From: JBKHAJ01 sp964641125
GTDB taxonomy: Bacteria; Spirochaetota; Spirochaetia; SPDA01; CAZSGZ01
Assembly (NCBI GenBank): GCA_964641125.1
Contig: CAZXMO010000005.1
Location: 17,152 to 81,151 of the forward strand
Length of the DNA: 64,000 bases
Reading direction: 5' to 3'
The notes under the pieces are model-generated. The model saw nothing but the letters and a program-made list of their open reading frames with translations. It was not told where the DNA came from and ran no database searches. Both the position numbers and the translations under genes were made by a program. This document shows, one piece after another, positions 45,667 to 54,443 of this stretch (positions within the stretch are counted from its first letter, which is position 1; each line of letters starts with the position of its first letter).

Positions 45667-46760
45667 TGGAGCAGAAAACCGATCTTGTCGTAACACCTTC
45701 ACCACAGATCAACACGCAGTCGTCTACGGCGAAGATCATGTGGTCCGTTTCCGCCTGTCTTGTTCCCGCCGGGGTATGGGGAGTCTACGTCTTCGGACTT
45801 CGTGCCCTTCTCGTCGTTGCTGTTTCGATTCTGAGCGCCCTCGTCGGGGAGTACGTTATCGGCCGCTTTATGAAGCGGTTTACCCTAGGGGACGGAAGCG
45901 CCGTATTGACGGGGCTCCTGGTGGGCTACAACATGCCCCCGGCGGTTCCGGTGTATATTCCCATTATCGCCTCTCTCTTCGCCATTCTGGTGGTCAAATG
46001 GAGCTTCGGCGGTCTCGGGGCTAACTGGATGAATCCCGCCCTGGCCGGACGGGTTTTCGTCTTCTTTTCGTGGACCGGGGGGATGACCAAGTGGACGGTG
46101 CCTCGAACTCTTCCCGCGGTCGACGCGGTGACGGGATCGTCTCCCCTGGGGTTTATCAAGACCGGACTGTCGAATTACTCCGGGGGAATGGGGGGACCGG
46201 TGGAATTCCTGAATGCCGGCGGTTATCCCCATACCGCCTTCGACGGGCGGGCCGTCGAATGGCTCAACAGGGTCCTTTTTAACGGAAGTCTGGAAAACGG
46301 GTATATGGACTTTTTTGTCGGAAACGTGCCCGGCTGCATCGGCGAGGTTTCGGCCCTGTTCCTGCTGATCGGCGTAATCTATCTCTTCGCGACCAAGATA
46401 ATCACCTGGCGGATACCGGTATCGTATCTGGCGAGCTTCGGGATCCTCACCTGGATATTCGGAGGGATGCGCTTCGGGGCCGGCGCCTTTAGCGGAGATG
46501 TCGTGTTTCATCTGTTTACGGGCGGACTCATCCTGGGGGTCTTCTACATGGCCACCGATATGGTTACGTCGCCGGTCACCAAGAGGGGGATGATCATTTT
46601 CGGTATCGGGTGCGGTTTCTTCACCTTCCTTATCAGATTCTACGGTTCTTTTCCGGAAGGAGTATCCCTGGCCATAATCATTATGAACATCTTCGTGCCG
46701 CTGATAAACCGGCTGACTCAGCCGAAAAGGTTCGGTATACCCGAGAAGGAGCGGCCGTAG
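45666..46760 (+). CDS. rnfD: Rnf complex subunit D
   Basis: 364 residues, an integral membrane NqrB/RnfD-family protein with about ten helices. The start is the ATG overlapping the rnfC stop; the longer frame to 45297 is inside rnfC. The flavin-attachment motif, normally S-G-A-T-P-L with FMN on the Thr, reads T156-G-S-S159-P-L in DAVTGSSPLGF, so the acceptor would be Ser159. WMNPALAGRVFVFFSW and MATDMVTSPVTKRG are family signatures. It takes part in ion pumping coupled to ferredoxin:NAD electron flow. Confidence 0.95.
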   Translation: MEQKTDLVVTPSPQINTQSSTAKIMWSVSACLVPAGVWGVYVFGLRALLVVAVSILSALVGEYVIGRFMKRFTLGDGSAVLTGLLVGYNMPPAVPVYIPIIASLFAILVVKWSFGGLGANWMNPALAGRVFVFFSWTGGMTKWTVPRTLPAVDAVTGSSPLGFIKTGLSNYSGGMGGPVEFLNAGGYPHTAFDGRAVEWLNRVLFNGSLENGYMDFFVGNVPGCIGEVSALFLLIGVIYLFATKIITWRIPVSYLASFGILTWIFGGMRFGAGAFSGDVVFHLFTGGLILGVFYMATDMVTSPVTKRGMIIFGIGCGFFTFLIRFYGSFPEGVSLAIIIMNIFVPLINRLTQPKRFGIPEKERP

Positions 46761-47309
46761 ATGAAACAGACAATCATTACGGGAGGAAAGCTCGCCATCA
46801 TCTGCGCCTGCGCGGCGATCGTTCTCGGTTTTATAAACGCCATGACCGAGCCGGTTATCGCCGAGAATAAGAGTGAAGAGCTCCGGCGTGCCCTCGCACG
46901 GGTCGCCGGCGACCAGGATGTCGGTGAGCGGCGCCGGGCTGAGGAGAGCGGTACCGTCCAGGGGTATTACCCGGTAGACGCTGACGGATACATCCTGGAG
47001 CTTCGGGGCCTAGGATACGGCGGTGACATGCAGGTTCTCGCCGGGTTCAGGCGGGACGGCAGGGTCTTTTCGGTCGTTCTCATGGAGAACCAGGAGACCC
47101 CGGGACTGGGAAAAAAGGCGGAAGATCACGCTTATATGGAGAAGTTCATCGGAAAGGGAGGGGATGAACCCGTTCCTACCCGAAAGGACGATCTGACGCG
47201 GGAACAGGCGGACGCGATTTCGGGTGCTACCCTGACCTTCGCGGGGATCGCCAACGCCCTCGCCGAGGGATCCGAATTCGTAAAATCCATAGAAGAGGGC
47301 GAGCTATGA
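46761..47309 (+). CDS. rnfG: Rnf complex subunit G (FMN-binding)
   Basis: 182 residues: one N-terminal membrane anchor (about 8-28) and a periplasmic FMN-binding domain. The covalent FMN site is intact, DAISGATLT, with Thr157 of S154-G-A-T157 as acceptor. Needs the flavin transferase ApbE, not present in the window. It begins directly after rnfD and overlaps rnfE by four bases. Confidence 0.95.
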   Translation: MKQTIITGGKLAIICACAAIVLGFINAMTEPVIAENKSEELRRALARVAGDQDVGERRRAEESGTVQGYYPVDADGYILELRGLGYGGDMQVLAGFRRDGRVFSVVLMENQETPGLGKKAEDHAYMEKFIGKGGDEPVPTRKDDLTREQADAISGATLTFAGIANALAEGSEFVKSIEEGEL

Positions 47310-47932
47310 TACGGGAATTTACCAAAGGCATTTTCAGGGAAAATCCGATTTTCGTAATCGTTTTGGGTCTCTGCCCGGCCCTGGCTGTGAGTACTCAGGT
47401 GGTCAACGCCCTGGGAATGGGGGCGGGGGTAATCTTCGTCATGCTGGGCTCGAACATCTTCGTCAGCCTGCTCAAAGATTTCATCCCCGAGAAGGTAAGA
47501 ATTCCGTCTTATATAGTTATAATCGCCTCCTTCGTGACCATCGTCGATCTGTCCATGAAAGCCTACGTACCGAGTCTCTCCAAGAGCTTAGGTGTTTTCG
47601 TGCAGCTCATCGTAGTCAATTGTATTATTTTGGGACGGGCCGAAGCCTTTGCGAGCAAGAATACGCTCAAAGCTTCGGTTCTGGACGCCCTGGGGATGGG
47701 GCTCGGGTTTACCTTCGGGCTCACCCTGATCGCGCTGGTGAGGGAGGTTTTTGGAGCGGGGACAATAACTCTGTTCGCACTGGGAGGGTTCGACGGGACT
47801 ATCGAGATTCCCGGCTTAGTCGACTCTCCTGCACGGGTTGTCGGACTTTCCGCGGGGGCCCTCTTGGTAGTGGGATATCTCAAAGCGGTCTTTGACAGCG
47901 CTCTAGAGCGGAGTAGGGGAGGCTCGAAATGA
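47306..47932 (+). CDS. rnfE: Rnf complex subunit E
   Basis: 208 residues, about six membrane helices, RnfA/RnfE (NqrD/NqrE) family. Family features are NPIFVIVLGLCPALAVS, with the conserved Cys that in this pair holds an iron-sulfur centre between RnfA and RnfE, VVNCIILGRAEAFA, and ALGMGLGFTFGLTLI. Inner membrane. Overlaps rnfA by four bases. Confidence 0.95.
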   Translation: MIREFTKGIFRENPIFVIVLGLCPALAVSTQVVNALGMGAGVIFVMLGSNIFVSLLKDFIPEKVRIPSYIVIIASFVTIVDLSMKAYVPSLSKSLGVFVQLIVVNCIILGRAEAFASKNTLKASVLDALGMGLGFTFGLTLIALVREVFGAGTITLFALGGFDGTIEIPGLVDSPARVVGLSAGALLVVGYLKAVFDSALERSRGGSK

Positions 47933-48519
47933 CTTATATCGGAATAATCATAACCTTCGTATTCGTCAATAACTTTATTCTGACACAATTCCTGGGGCTG
48001 TGCCCGTTTATCGGGGTTTCCAAAAACGTCGAATCTGCCGTGGGAATGGGTTTCGCGGTCACCTTCGTCATGTCCATAGCATCCCTGGTAACCTACATCA
48101 TCCAGCATTTCGTCCTGGTTCCTCTGAACATCACCTTTCTCCAGACGATTACCTTTATCCTGGTTATAGCTTCTCTGGTTCAGTTCGTGGAGATGATCAT
48201 CCAGAAGATCTCGCCGCCCCTGTACAAGGCGCTGGGGATTTACCTGCCGCTGATCACCACCAACTGCGCGGTCATGGGTATTGCCCTTATCGCGGTCCGC
48301 AACGACTACAACGCCTTAGAGAGCTTTGTCGCCGGTTTCGCGGCGGGACTCGGATTCATGCTCGCCATCGTGCTCATGTCTACCCTCCGGGAGAAGCTCG
48401 ATAAGGAGTGGGTGCCCAAGCCGCTTCGCGGTGTACCCATCGCCTTCGTTACCGGAGGTCTCATGGCCCTTGCCTTCATGGCCTTCGACAAGGCGCTGCT
48501 TAGAAATCTCATCGGATAG
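47929..48519 (+). CDS. rnfA: Rnf complex subunit A
   Basis: 196 residues, six membrane helices, inverted-topology partner of RnfE. FILTQFLGLCPFIGVSKN carries the conserved Cys, and TTNCAVMGIALI holds the second motif. Twelve bases separate it from rnfB. Confidence 0.95.
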   Translation: MTYIGIIITFVFVNNFILTQFLGLCPFIGVSKNVESAVGMGFAVTFVMSIASLVTYIIQHFVLVPLNITFLQTITFILVIASLVQFVEMIIQKISPPLYKALGIYLPLITTNCAVMGIALIAVRNDYNALESFVAGFAAGLGFMLAIVLMSTLREKLDKEWVPKPLRGVPIAFVTGGLMALAFMAFDKALLRNLIG

Positions 48520-48531
48520 GATCGAGCCGGA

Positions 48532-49329
48532 ATGATAAAAGTACTGTATGCATTTATATCGGTAAGCGCGCTGGGCGTTCTCCTCGGAATCGCCCTCGCC
48601 GTGGCCTCGAGATTCCTCCACGTAAAAAAGGACAAGAGAATTGCCGAGGTGGAAGAGCAGCTCCCGGGACTCAACTGCGGGGCCTGCGGATACGCGGGGT
48701 GTGCCGCTTACGCCGAGGCTATTGTCGAAGAATCGGCGGAGCTCACCAAATGTACTCCCGGGGGTCAGTCGACGGCGAAGGGGCTTGCCGCGATCATGGG
48801 GCAGGAGATCGAAGTGTCGGACGAGAAGAAGGTCGCCCAGTGCTTCTGCAACGGTGACGCCGCCAAAGCAAAGACCGACTACGAGTATCAAGGCATATAT
48901 GACTGCAACGCCGTTCACCTCCTGTACGAGGGCAACAAGGTGTGTAAGCACGGGTGTCTGGGTATGGGGAGCTGCATCCGGGTCTGTCCTGTCGACGCCA
49001 TATCGTACCGGGAGAACGGATTGGTCTGGGTGGATAAGGATATCTGTATATCCTGCGGCCGGTGTCTCAAAGTCTGTCCTACCGGGGTCATGCAGTGGAT
49101 ACCCTACGACGCCGAATACATGGTTATCTGCAGCTCCACGGACAAAGGAGCGGCGGTCCGCAAGTACTGTGAGGTGGGATGCATTGCCTGCAAACTGTGT
49201 GAAAAAAAATCTCCTGAAGGCGGGTATAAGGTAGAGGACAACCTCTCCCGGATCGATTACTCCGCGGATGGAGAGAGAGAGGAGGGAATGAAGGCCTGTC
49301 CCACGAATTGTATTATTGAACTGAAATGA
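48532..49329 (+). CDS. rnfB: Rnf complex subunit B (ferredoxin-type)
   Basis: 265 residues. One N-terminal helix (about 5-27) then the Fe-S domain LPGLNCGACGYAGC with Cys49, Cys52, Cys57 and Cys74 for a [4Fe-4S] cluster, followed by ferredoxin-like motifs CLGMGSCIRVCP and CISCGRCLKVCP and a late CIACKLCEKKSP / CPTNCI set. It is the entry or exit point for low-potential electrons. Gene order C-D-G-E-A-B is the one seen in acetogens and clostridia rather than the A-B-C-D-G-E order of gamma-proteobacteria. No terminator hairpin is visible after the stop. Confidence 0.95.
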   Translation: MIKVLYAFISVSALGVLLGIALAVASRFLHVKKDKRIAEVEEQLPGLNCGACGYAGCAAYAEAIVEESAELTKCTPGGQSTAKGLAAIMGQEIEVSDEKKVAQCFCNGDAAKAKTDYEYQGIYDCNAVHLLYEGNKVCKHGCLGMGSCIRVCPVDAISYRENGLVWVDKDICISCGRCLKVCPTGVMQWIPYDAEYMVICSSTDKGAAVRKYCEVGCIACKLCEKKSPEGGYKVEDNLSRIDYSADGEREEGMKACPTNCIIELK

Positions 49330-49370
49330 GGAGGGAAATGTAATACACTGGGATTAACAGACGCATTTTC

Positions 49371-51347
49371 ATGAACAGCATAAAACTGATATTAGGAACC
49401 TACAATTCTCAGCCGGTCGGCGCAAGCGATTATCAATTCGAAAGGGCCTATCAGGAGGCCTATAAACCCTTCCTCACGGTCCTCTATAACTACCCCGACA
49501 TACCGGTGGTGCTCTATTACTCCGGGTCCCTGTTGGAGTGGCTCGAGCATCACCACCCCGAGTTCATGATGCTCCTGAACGATATGGTCAAGCGCAGGCA
49601 GGTAGAGCTTTTAGGAGGCGGCTATTACGAACCCATTCTTCCGATGATCCCTACCGCCGACCGGATAGGCCAAATCGAGATGCTCACCACATATATCCGC
49701 AAACGGTTTGGGAAGCGGCCCCGGGGCAGCTGGGTAACCGAACGGATATGGGAACCGGCTCTGACATCGATGTTCAATTCCAGCGGCATGGAATACGTCT
49801 TCTTAGACGATACCCAGTTCGAAGACGCCGGAGTCGATAACGGCGATGTATCCTATTGCCACCTTACTGAGGACCAGGGAAAAGTTTTGAGTGTCTTTCC
49901 CATAAATACCGAGATAACCGATACGATTCCCGGCAAAACCCCGGACGAGGTTATAAAGGAGCTCATCGGCTATGCCGAGGAAGATCCTGAACGGATCGTC
50001 GTCCTCCTCGCGGAAGGCGAACGTTACGGCCTCAAGGGACCGAGCCATCAAATCTGTTACCGGGACGGGTGGTTCGAAACGTTTTTTTCGCTTCTCTTGG
50101 AAAACGAAGCGCAAATAAAATTGGTCCGCCCCAACCGCTTCTTAAAGAACAATATCCCCAAACGGAAGATCTTTTTTCCAAGCACTCTTCCCAGGGATAC
50201 CCTCGAGTGGACCGATAATAGCTCCGACAAAGCCGATAAAAACCAGTACTATCGTCAGTTGTTGACGCGCTATCCCGAGAGCAACCTCCTCTATGCCAAG
50301 ATGATCTACACAAACATCCTGGTCAACCAAATTCGAGGGGATAAGTACCGTAAGAAATCGGCCAGGGAGGAGCTGTGGAAGGGGCAGTGTAATACCCCCT
50401 ATTGGCATAACATGGGAGGAGGTATCTACGACAACGGTCTCCGTAAGGCCGCATATAGGTCCCTCATCGAAGCGGAGAAAATAACCCATGAGAAAGGGAT
50501 ATTTATCCCCTCTATTCTGACCGTGGATTTTGATATGGACGGGCTCAAGGAGTACCTCTATCAGGGAAACGATTTAAACGCCTACGTACATCTTAGGGGA
50601 GGAATTCTCTTCGAGCTCGATTATTTGAGTAAGTCGTGGAACTACATGGACACGATATCTCGTCAGAGGGAGCGCTACCACGACAAGAACTCATCAATCG
50701 TGGATACCTACCTGAGAAAGGGATTTATCGATCACTTCTTTACCAAGGGTACTTCTATAAAGAATTTCGAGAAAAATATGGAGAGGGAGGAGTGCAGCTT
50801 TACTAAAAAGATGTACCTCGTCGATGATTTCGATCGGGACAAGAAGAGCCTCGTCTTGAGCGCTAAGGGGCTGTTTAACTCCGATAAGTCACCGGTCACT
50901 ATTGAGCTCACAAAGCACTACAGGTTCGGAAAGAATACGGTTCAAGTCGATTATACCCTCCTGAATCATGGAAAACAGAAGATTTCACTCCATTTCGGTT
51001 CGGAGATTAATTTTTCTTTTCAGTCCAAGGGGATGGAAAGCCATAGGATCTACAATACCTCGAAGCAGAGGAATGTGGACTTAGGAAATGAAAACATCGA
51101 GGCTGACGACATCACCAGCCTTAGGATCGATGATATCCAAAACTCGGTGGAGCTGAAATTGTCCAGTGAGTTATCCGGAAAGTTGTGGGTGCTCCCGGTG
51201 GAATCGGTATCAATGGGGGAAAACGGAACCGAGAGCCGTTACCAATCCACCTGTTTCGTTCCCAACTGGACGGTTAAATTAGATCCCGCGGGAAGCTGGA
51301 AGAATTCGATCAAGTTGGAATTACGGGATAGCGACAAGAAGGATTAA
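49371..51347 (+). CDS. GH57-family glycoside hydrolase-like protein (4-alpha-glucanotransferase group) with an altered catalytic acid
   Basis: 658 residues, close to the length of the archaeal GH57 4-alpha-glucanotransferase, with a barrel (about 1-300), helical bundle (about 300-380) and C-terminal beta-sandwich. The nucleophile is present at the expected place, Glu124 in WVTERIWEP. The catalytic acid motif, D-D-G-E-K-F-G in the archaeal enzyme, reads A214-E-G-E-R-Y-G, so the Asp is missing and Glu215 or Ala214 takes its place. No signal peptide, hence cytoplasmic. It may be an inactive glucan-binding relative or an enzyme with Glu as acid. A weak TTGAAC-17-TGTAAT lies upstream; no Shine-Dalgarno. 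Confidence 0.85.
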   Translation: MNSIKLILGTYNSQPVGASDYQFERAYQEAYKPFLTVLYNYPDIPVVLYYSGSLLEWLEHHHPEFMMLLNDMVKRRQVELLGGGYYEPILPMIPTADRIGQIEMLTTYIRKRFGKRPRGSWVTERIWEPALTSMFNSSGMEYVFLDDTQFEDAGVDNGDVSYCHLTEDQGKVLSVFPINTEITDTIPGKTPDEVIKELIGYAEEDPERIVVLLAEGERYGLKGPSHQICYRDGWFETFFSLLLENEAQIKLVRPNRFLKNNIPKRKIFFPSTLPRDTLEWTDNSSDKADKNQYYRQLLTRYPESNLLYAKMIYTNILVNQIRGDKYRKKSAREELWKGQCNTPYWHNMGGGIYDNGLRKAAYRSLIEAEKITHEKGIFIPSILTVDFDMDGLKEYLYQGNDLNAYVHLRGGILFELDYLSKSWNYMDTISRQRERYHDKNSSIVDTYLRKGFIDHFFTKGTSIKNFEKNMEREECSFTKKMYLVDDFDRDKKSLVLSAKGLFNSDKSPVTIELTKHYRFGKNTVQVDYTLLNHGKQKISLHFGSEINFSFQSKGMESHRIYNTSKQRNVDLGNENIEADDITSLRIDDIQNSVELKLSSELSGKLWVLPVESVSMGENGTESRYQSTCFVPNWTVKLDPAGSWKNSIKLELRDSDKKD

Positions 51348-51353
51348 AAAGAA

Positions 51354-52592
51354 TCAACCGCCGAAGTCACCGTCGATTCTGTAGAAGATGACATCGAGCC
51401 AAGGCTCCACATGAGCGTAGAGCTCGTCCCTGATAAGAACAAATTCGAGAAGAGCATCGCGATATTTACCTTGAAAGAAGAGAGTCTGTCCGAGGTAGTA
51501 CCGCCCGCGCCGCTCTATGGATTCGGATCGATGGACGCTCAAGAATTTCTTCAAGAGTGATTCGGTCTCGATCCATCTCCGTTCCGCGAACTCTCCGTTC
51601 AGGATCGACTTGAGGGTGTACTCCTCGCCGCCGCTTACAACTCTACCCCGGTCTTCAGGAAGAACCGTGGGTCCGGGAGCCTCGGGGGAAGCCGTTGCAA
51701 TACCGGTAAGGAGTCCGCCTACCGCTTTGGATGCCGTGGGGCCGAGCTCCCGGTATACGGGAACCCGTATGTAGTCGCTCAAGGGGAGATTCGAACCGTC
51801 CTCGATGCTCGAAGTAAGAAGATGAAGGGGGAGGGGGAGTGAACGGTTGACCGTAGAGACGGGAAGTCCGACCCGGGTTCCTAAGGGAAGAGTCGCGGGG
51901 ACGATGGTGGTGTTTTCTCCGGGAATAAACTCGATGTCCCCCACCTTGATAAAGCCGCTGTCGATGACGGCATAGTAGTAGGTTATGCCGGGTACCGGAA
52001 AGTCCTGAAAGCTCGAGTTAGAGCTCTGTATCGACCTAAGGCTTTGAGCGAAGGCCAAATCGGAGCTGCTTCGGATTGGTGAGGTGCTCCGATAGACGAT
52101 GAGGGCCCTATCCTCCTTGGAAGCTTCGAAGGTGACGATAATGGAATCTTCCTCGACGGTTGTAGAAATATCGGTAATTCGTGCCGCCTGTTCTTCGATG
52201 GTGTCGAGAGTCTCCACCGCCACTCCCGTGATGGTTTTATTGCGGAAGGGAATAAAGAGCCGGTAGAGCTTTCCGGCGGCGTCCTTCGCGAGGACCGCGT
52301 AGTAATAGGGGTTTTTATCGTCCGGCTTATCGAGAAAGGATTCGGTCCCCGGAGCTACCTCACCGAGCTTGACCGCCTCGGAAAAATTTTCGGAGGTAAT
52401 CTCTTCAGTGTATCGATACACCGCGTAGGATCCGGCCGTTACGTCATCAGTGTCTTTCCAGGTCAGCTTGATCGCCGATTCCTCGGCCGCTACCTTGAAT
52501 CTGCTCACGAAGGGCGCGAAAACATCGCCGGTCTGAGCAAAAAGGGGAAAACCTAAGACCATAAGTAACAGCACGGGGAGAATTCTTCTCAT
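51354..52592 (-). CDS. exported protein with fibronectin type III-like domains and a TPR end
   Basis: 412 residues from the ATG at 52592. Signal peptide MRRILPVLLLMVLGFPLFAQ. Two fibronectin-III-like domains (about 28-110, with IKLTWKDTDDVTAGSYAVYRYTE; about 140-215, with SIIVTFEASKEDRALIVYRS) show the Trp and Tyr spacing of that fold. A Pro/Ser-rich middle and a short TPR-like C-terminus (RRGRYYLGQTLFFQGKYRDALLEF) follow. Function unknown; probably a periplasmic or surface interaction protein. GTG (52598) and ATG (52595) are alternative starts but fall within three to four bases of the -10. Convergent with the GH57 gene after six bases. Confidence 0.8.
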   Translation of the reverse strand: MRRILPVLLLMVLGFPLFAQTGDVFAPFVSRFKVAAEESAIKLTWKDTDDVTAGSYAVYRYTEEITSENFSEAVKLGEVAPGTESFLDKPDDKNPYYYAVLAKDAAGKLYRLFIPFRNKTITGVAVETLDTIEEQAARITDISTTVEEDSIIVTFEASKEDRALIVYRSTSPIRSSSDLAFAQSLRSIQSSNSSFQDFPVPGITYYYAVIDSGFIKVGDIEFIPGENTTIVPATLPLGTRVGLPVSTVNRSLPLPLHLLTSSIEDGSNLPLSDYIRVPVYRELGPTASKAVGGLLTGIATASPEAPGPTVLPEDRGRVVSGGEEYTLKSILNGEFAERRWIETESLLKKFLSVHRSESIERRGRYYLGQTLFFQGKYRDALLEFVLIRDELYAHVEPWLDVIFYRIDGDFGG

Positions 52593-52599
52593 CATCACT

Positions 52600-52629
52600 A
52601 TAATAATCGGCCCCTTCGCACCCTGTCCA
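52600..52629 (-). promoter_or_regulatory. leaderless promoter of the fibronectin-like gene
   Basis: Minus strand TGGACA (52624-52629), 18 bp, TATTAT (52600-52605), seven bases, ATG at 52592. Confidence 0.62.
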
Positions 52630-52643
52630 TAGAAAAAATGGGT

Positions 52644-52672
52644 TTGACACGACTTTTTTATATCCCTACACT
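52644..52672 (+). promoter_or_regulatory. leaderless promoter of the Cas2-like/prfB operon
   Basis: Perfect TTGACA (52644-52649), 17 bp, TACACT (52667-52672), six bases, ATG at 52679. Confidence 0.72.
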
Positions 52673-52678
52673 GTCCCT

Positions 52679-52951
52679 ATGTTCGTATCCGTGACCTGCG
52701 ATATCGGAAGTGACGACAATCGGAACGCCGTCTACGAGCTTCTCAAGCAGTACGGATTCAAGGAGATAATGACAAACGTCTTCGAGTCGACCCGGATACA
52801 GGAGAATACCCTGCTGAGGTTGAAACGGGATATCGATAAGGCCACCGATTACTACGACAAGATCCGTTTTTACCAATATCCCATGGAGGAGACCTTGTCC
52901 ATTACGTATTTGACCGAAAAGAAATGGCGGAAGTACGTCATTAAATCATAA
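52679..52951 (+). CDS. small Cas2-like ferredoxin-fold protein, not linked to CRISPR
   Basis: 90 residues. It begins MFVSVTCDIGSDDNRNAVYELLKQYGF, which follows the first beta-strand, loop and helix of Cas2, with an acidic residue at position 8 exactly where Cas2 has its active-site Asp. Later KIRFYQYP matches the Cas2 strand before its C-terminal region. No cas1, repeats or other cas genes are in the window, and it is the first gene of a housekeeping operon (19 bases before prfB). It may be a Cas2/VapD-fold nuclease or RNA-binding relative with a translation-linked role. No Shine-Dalgarno is possible, since the promoter touches the start. Confidence 0.72.
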   Translation: MFVSVTCDIGSDDNRNAVYELLKQYGFKEIMTNVFESTRIQENTLLRLKRDIDKATDYYDKIRFYQYPMEETLSITYLTEKKWRKYVIKS

Positions 52952-52970
52952 CCACCCGAGGAGTAACACC

Positions 52971-54075
52971 ATGAATACCGACATCACCGAAAGAATCGAA
53001 TACTTGAGCGACGAAATCCACGAAGCCTGGAGGCGTCTTTGACCCCGATAAGCTTACCGATAAAATAAAAACCCTGGAGCTCGAAACGGCTAAGCCTGAG
53101 TTCTGGGAAAACCGGGAGAAGGCGGAGGGAACTCTGCAGAAGCTCAACGACCTCAAGAAGAGGATCGAACCCTGGCAGGAGCTCAAGCGGGAGTTCGAGG
53201 ATTTGGAGACTCTTCTCGAGCTCGCCAAAGCGGAAGGGGATCAGTCGTTGAAAGGGGAGATTGAATCGGGCCTCCGACGGCAGGAAAAGAAGTACGAGCG
53301 GCTGAAAGTCCTGGAGCTTCTAAACGAGAAATTCGACGATGCCGACGCCTTTCTGACCATTCACTCCGGGGCAGGGGGGACGGAAGCCTGTGATTGGGTA
53401 AGCATGCTCTTGAGGATGTACACCCGCTGGGCGGAGAATAAGGAGTATCGTTTGGAGACCCTGGACCTCCTCGAAGCCGAGGGGGGAATCAAATCGGTGA
53501 CCCTTCAGGTCGGCGGCACCTTTGCTCATGGGTACCTCAAGGGGGAGACCGGGATTCACCGGCTGGTGCGAATTTCTCCCTTCGATTCGGGTGCCCGCAG
53601 GCACACTTCCTTTGCCTCCGTGTTCGTCTCCCCGGTGATCGACGAGGACATCGAGGTCGACATTAGACCCGAGGACATCCGTATCGACACCTACCGGGCC
53701 CAGGGAGCGGGAGGGCAGCACGTCAATAAGACCGATTCGGCGGTCCGCATCACCCATCTGGAGACCGGTATTGTCGTCCAATGTCAGAACGAGCGGAGCC
53801 AGCACAAGAACAAAGCGAACGCCATGAAGGTGCTCCGTTCCCGGCTCTACGAGCATTACAAGGAGAAGCAGGAGGAAGAACAGGGGAAGATGCTCGAGGA
53901 GAAAAAGGACATCTCCTGGGGAAATCAGATTCGTTCATACGTCTTTCAGCCCTATACTATGGTCAAAGATCATCGAACCAAAGAGGAGACCGGGAATATT
54001 CAGGCGGTCATGGACGGTAATATCGATGCGTTTATCGAGGAATACCTGAAATGGAAATGGGCCGACCGAACCTAA
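52971..54075 (+). CDS. prfB: peptide chain release factor 2, with programmed +1 frameshift
   Basis: RF2 ends translation at UGA and UAA. Codons 1-23 run from ATG 52971 (after GAGGAG) to CTT, then an in-frame TGA (53040-53042); a +1 shift continues at GAC (53041) for 344 more residues, 367 in total, the normal RF2 length. The shift site has the classic parts. The stop-recognition SPF triplet is in RLVRISPFDSG, and the catalytic GGQ in QGAGGQHVNK. The second half overlaps cheY by 25 bases. Automatic callers may report only a truncated second frame beginning near 53203. Confidence 0.96.
53031..53043 (+). promoter_or_regulatory. prfB programmed frameshift site
   Basis: AGG-CGT-CTT-TGA-C: an internal Shine-Dalgarno (TGGAGG) three bases before the slippery CTT, then UGA followed by C. 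This is the known RF2 autoregulation signal: low RF2 slows reading of UGA and favours the shift that makes more RF2. Confidence 0.95.
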
Positions 54076-54443
54076 ACCATCCCCGGGTGCTGATAACCGA
54101 CGATCTCAAGTTCATGAGGCAGATCCTGCGGGATATCCTCGAGCGGAACGGATTCTCAGTAGCTGCCGAGGCGGTGGACGGTCAAGATGCGGTACAGCGG
54201 TATATTCGGTCCCGGCCCGATCTGGTCCTCATGGACATAACCATGCCCCGCATGGACGGTATCCAGGCACTCCAGAGGATTATGCAGACCGATGCCCGGG
54301 CGCGGGTGGTTATGTGCTCCGCCCTCGGCCAGGAAAAGTTTATAATCAGGTCAATCCAGCTCGGAGCGAGAGATTTCGTGGTCAAGCCGTTTTCGGAAGA
54401 GCGGATAGTGTCGGCCCTGACGAAGGCCTTCCAGCGTGGATGA
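54051..54443 (+). CDS. CheY-like response regulator receiver
   Basis: 130-residue stand-alone receiver domain. The acidic pair is in VLITDDLKFMR, the phospho-acceptor Asp in LVLMDITMPRMDG, the switch Ser in CSALGQ, and the Lys in VVKPFSEER; all key residues are present. No output domain, so it acts by protein contact; a flagellar or other partner is plausible. It starts within prfB (25-base overlap) and overlaps the next gene by eight bases, so it is tightly coupled to RF2, FtsY and the Lol genes. Confidence 0.93.
   Translation: MEMGRPNLNHPRVLITDDLKFMRQILRDILERNGFSVAAEAVDGQDAVQRYIRSRPDLVLMDITMPRMDGIQALQRIMQTDARARVVMCSALGQEKFIIRSIQLGARDFVVKPFSEERIVSALTKAFQRG

Noticed and set aside
44353..45705. 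Long antisense open frame (450 codons) opposite rnfC, and similar long frames opposite ileS, valS and mcsB
   Set aside because: High-GC codon bias creates long mirror frames; they lack Shine-Dalgarno sites or promoters and their products show no family motifs.
52679..52951. Part of a CRISPR-Cas system
   Set aside because: No repeat-spacer array, cas1 or other cas gene is visible within the window on either strand.
53203..54075. Release factor 2 looks N-terminally truncated, as if a pseudogene with a TGA at 53040
   Set aside because: The upstream 23 codons and the AGG-N3-CTT-TGA-C signal show a programmed frameshift; the joined product has normal RF2 length.
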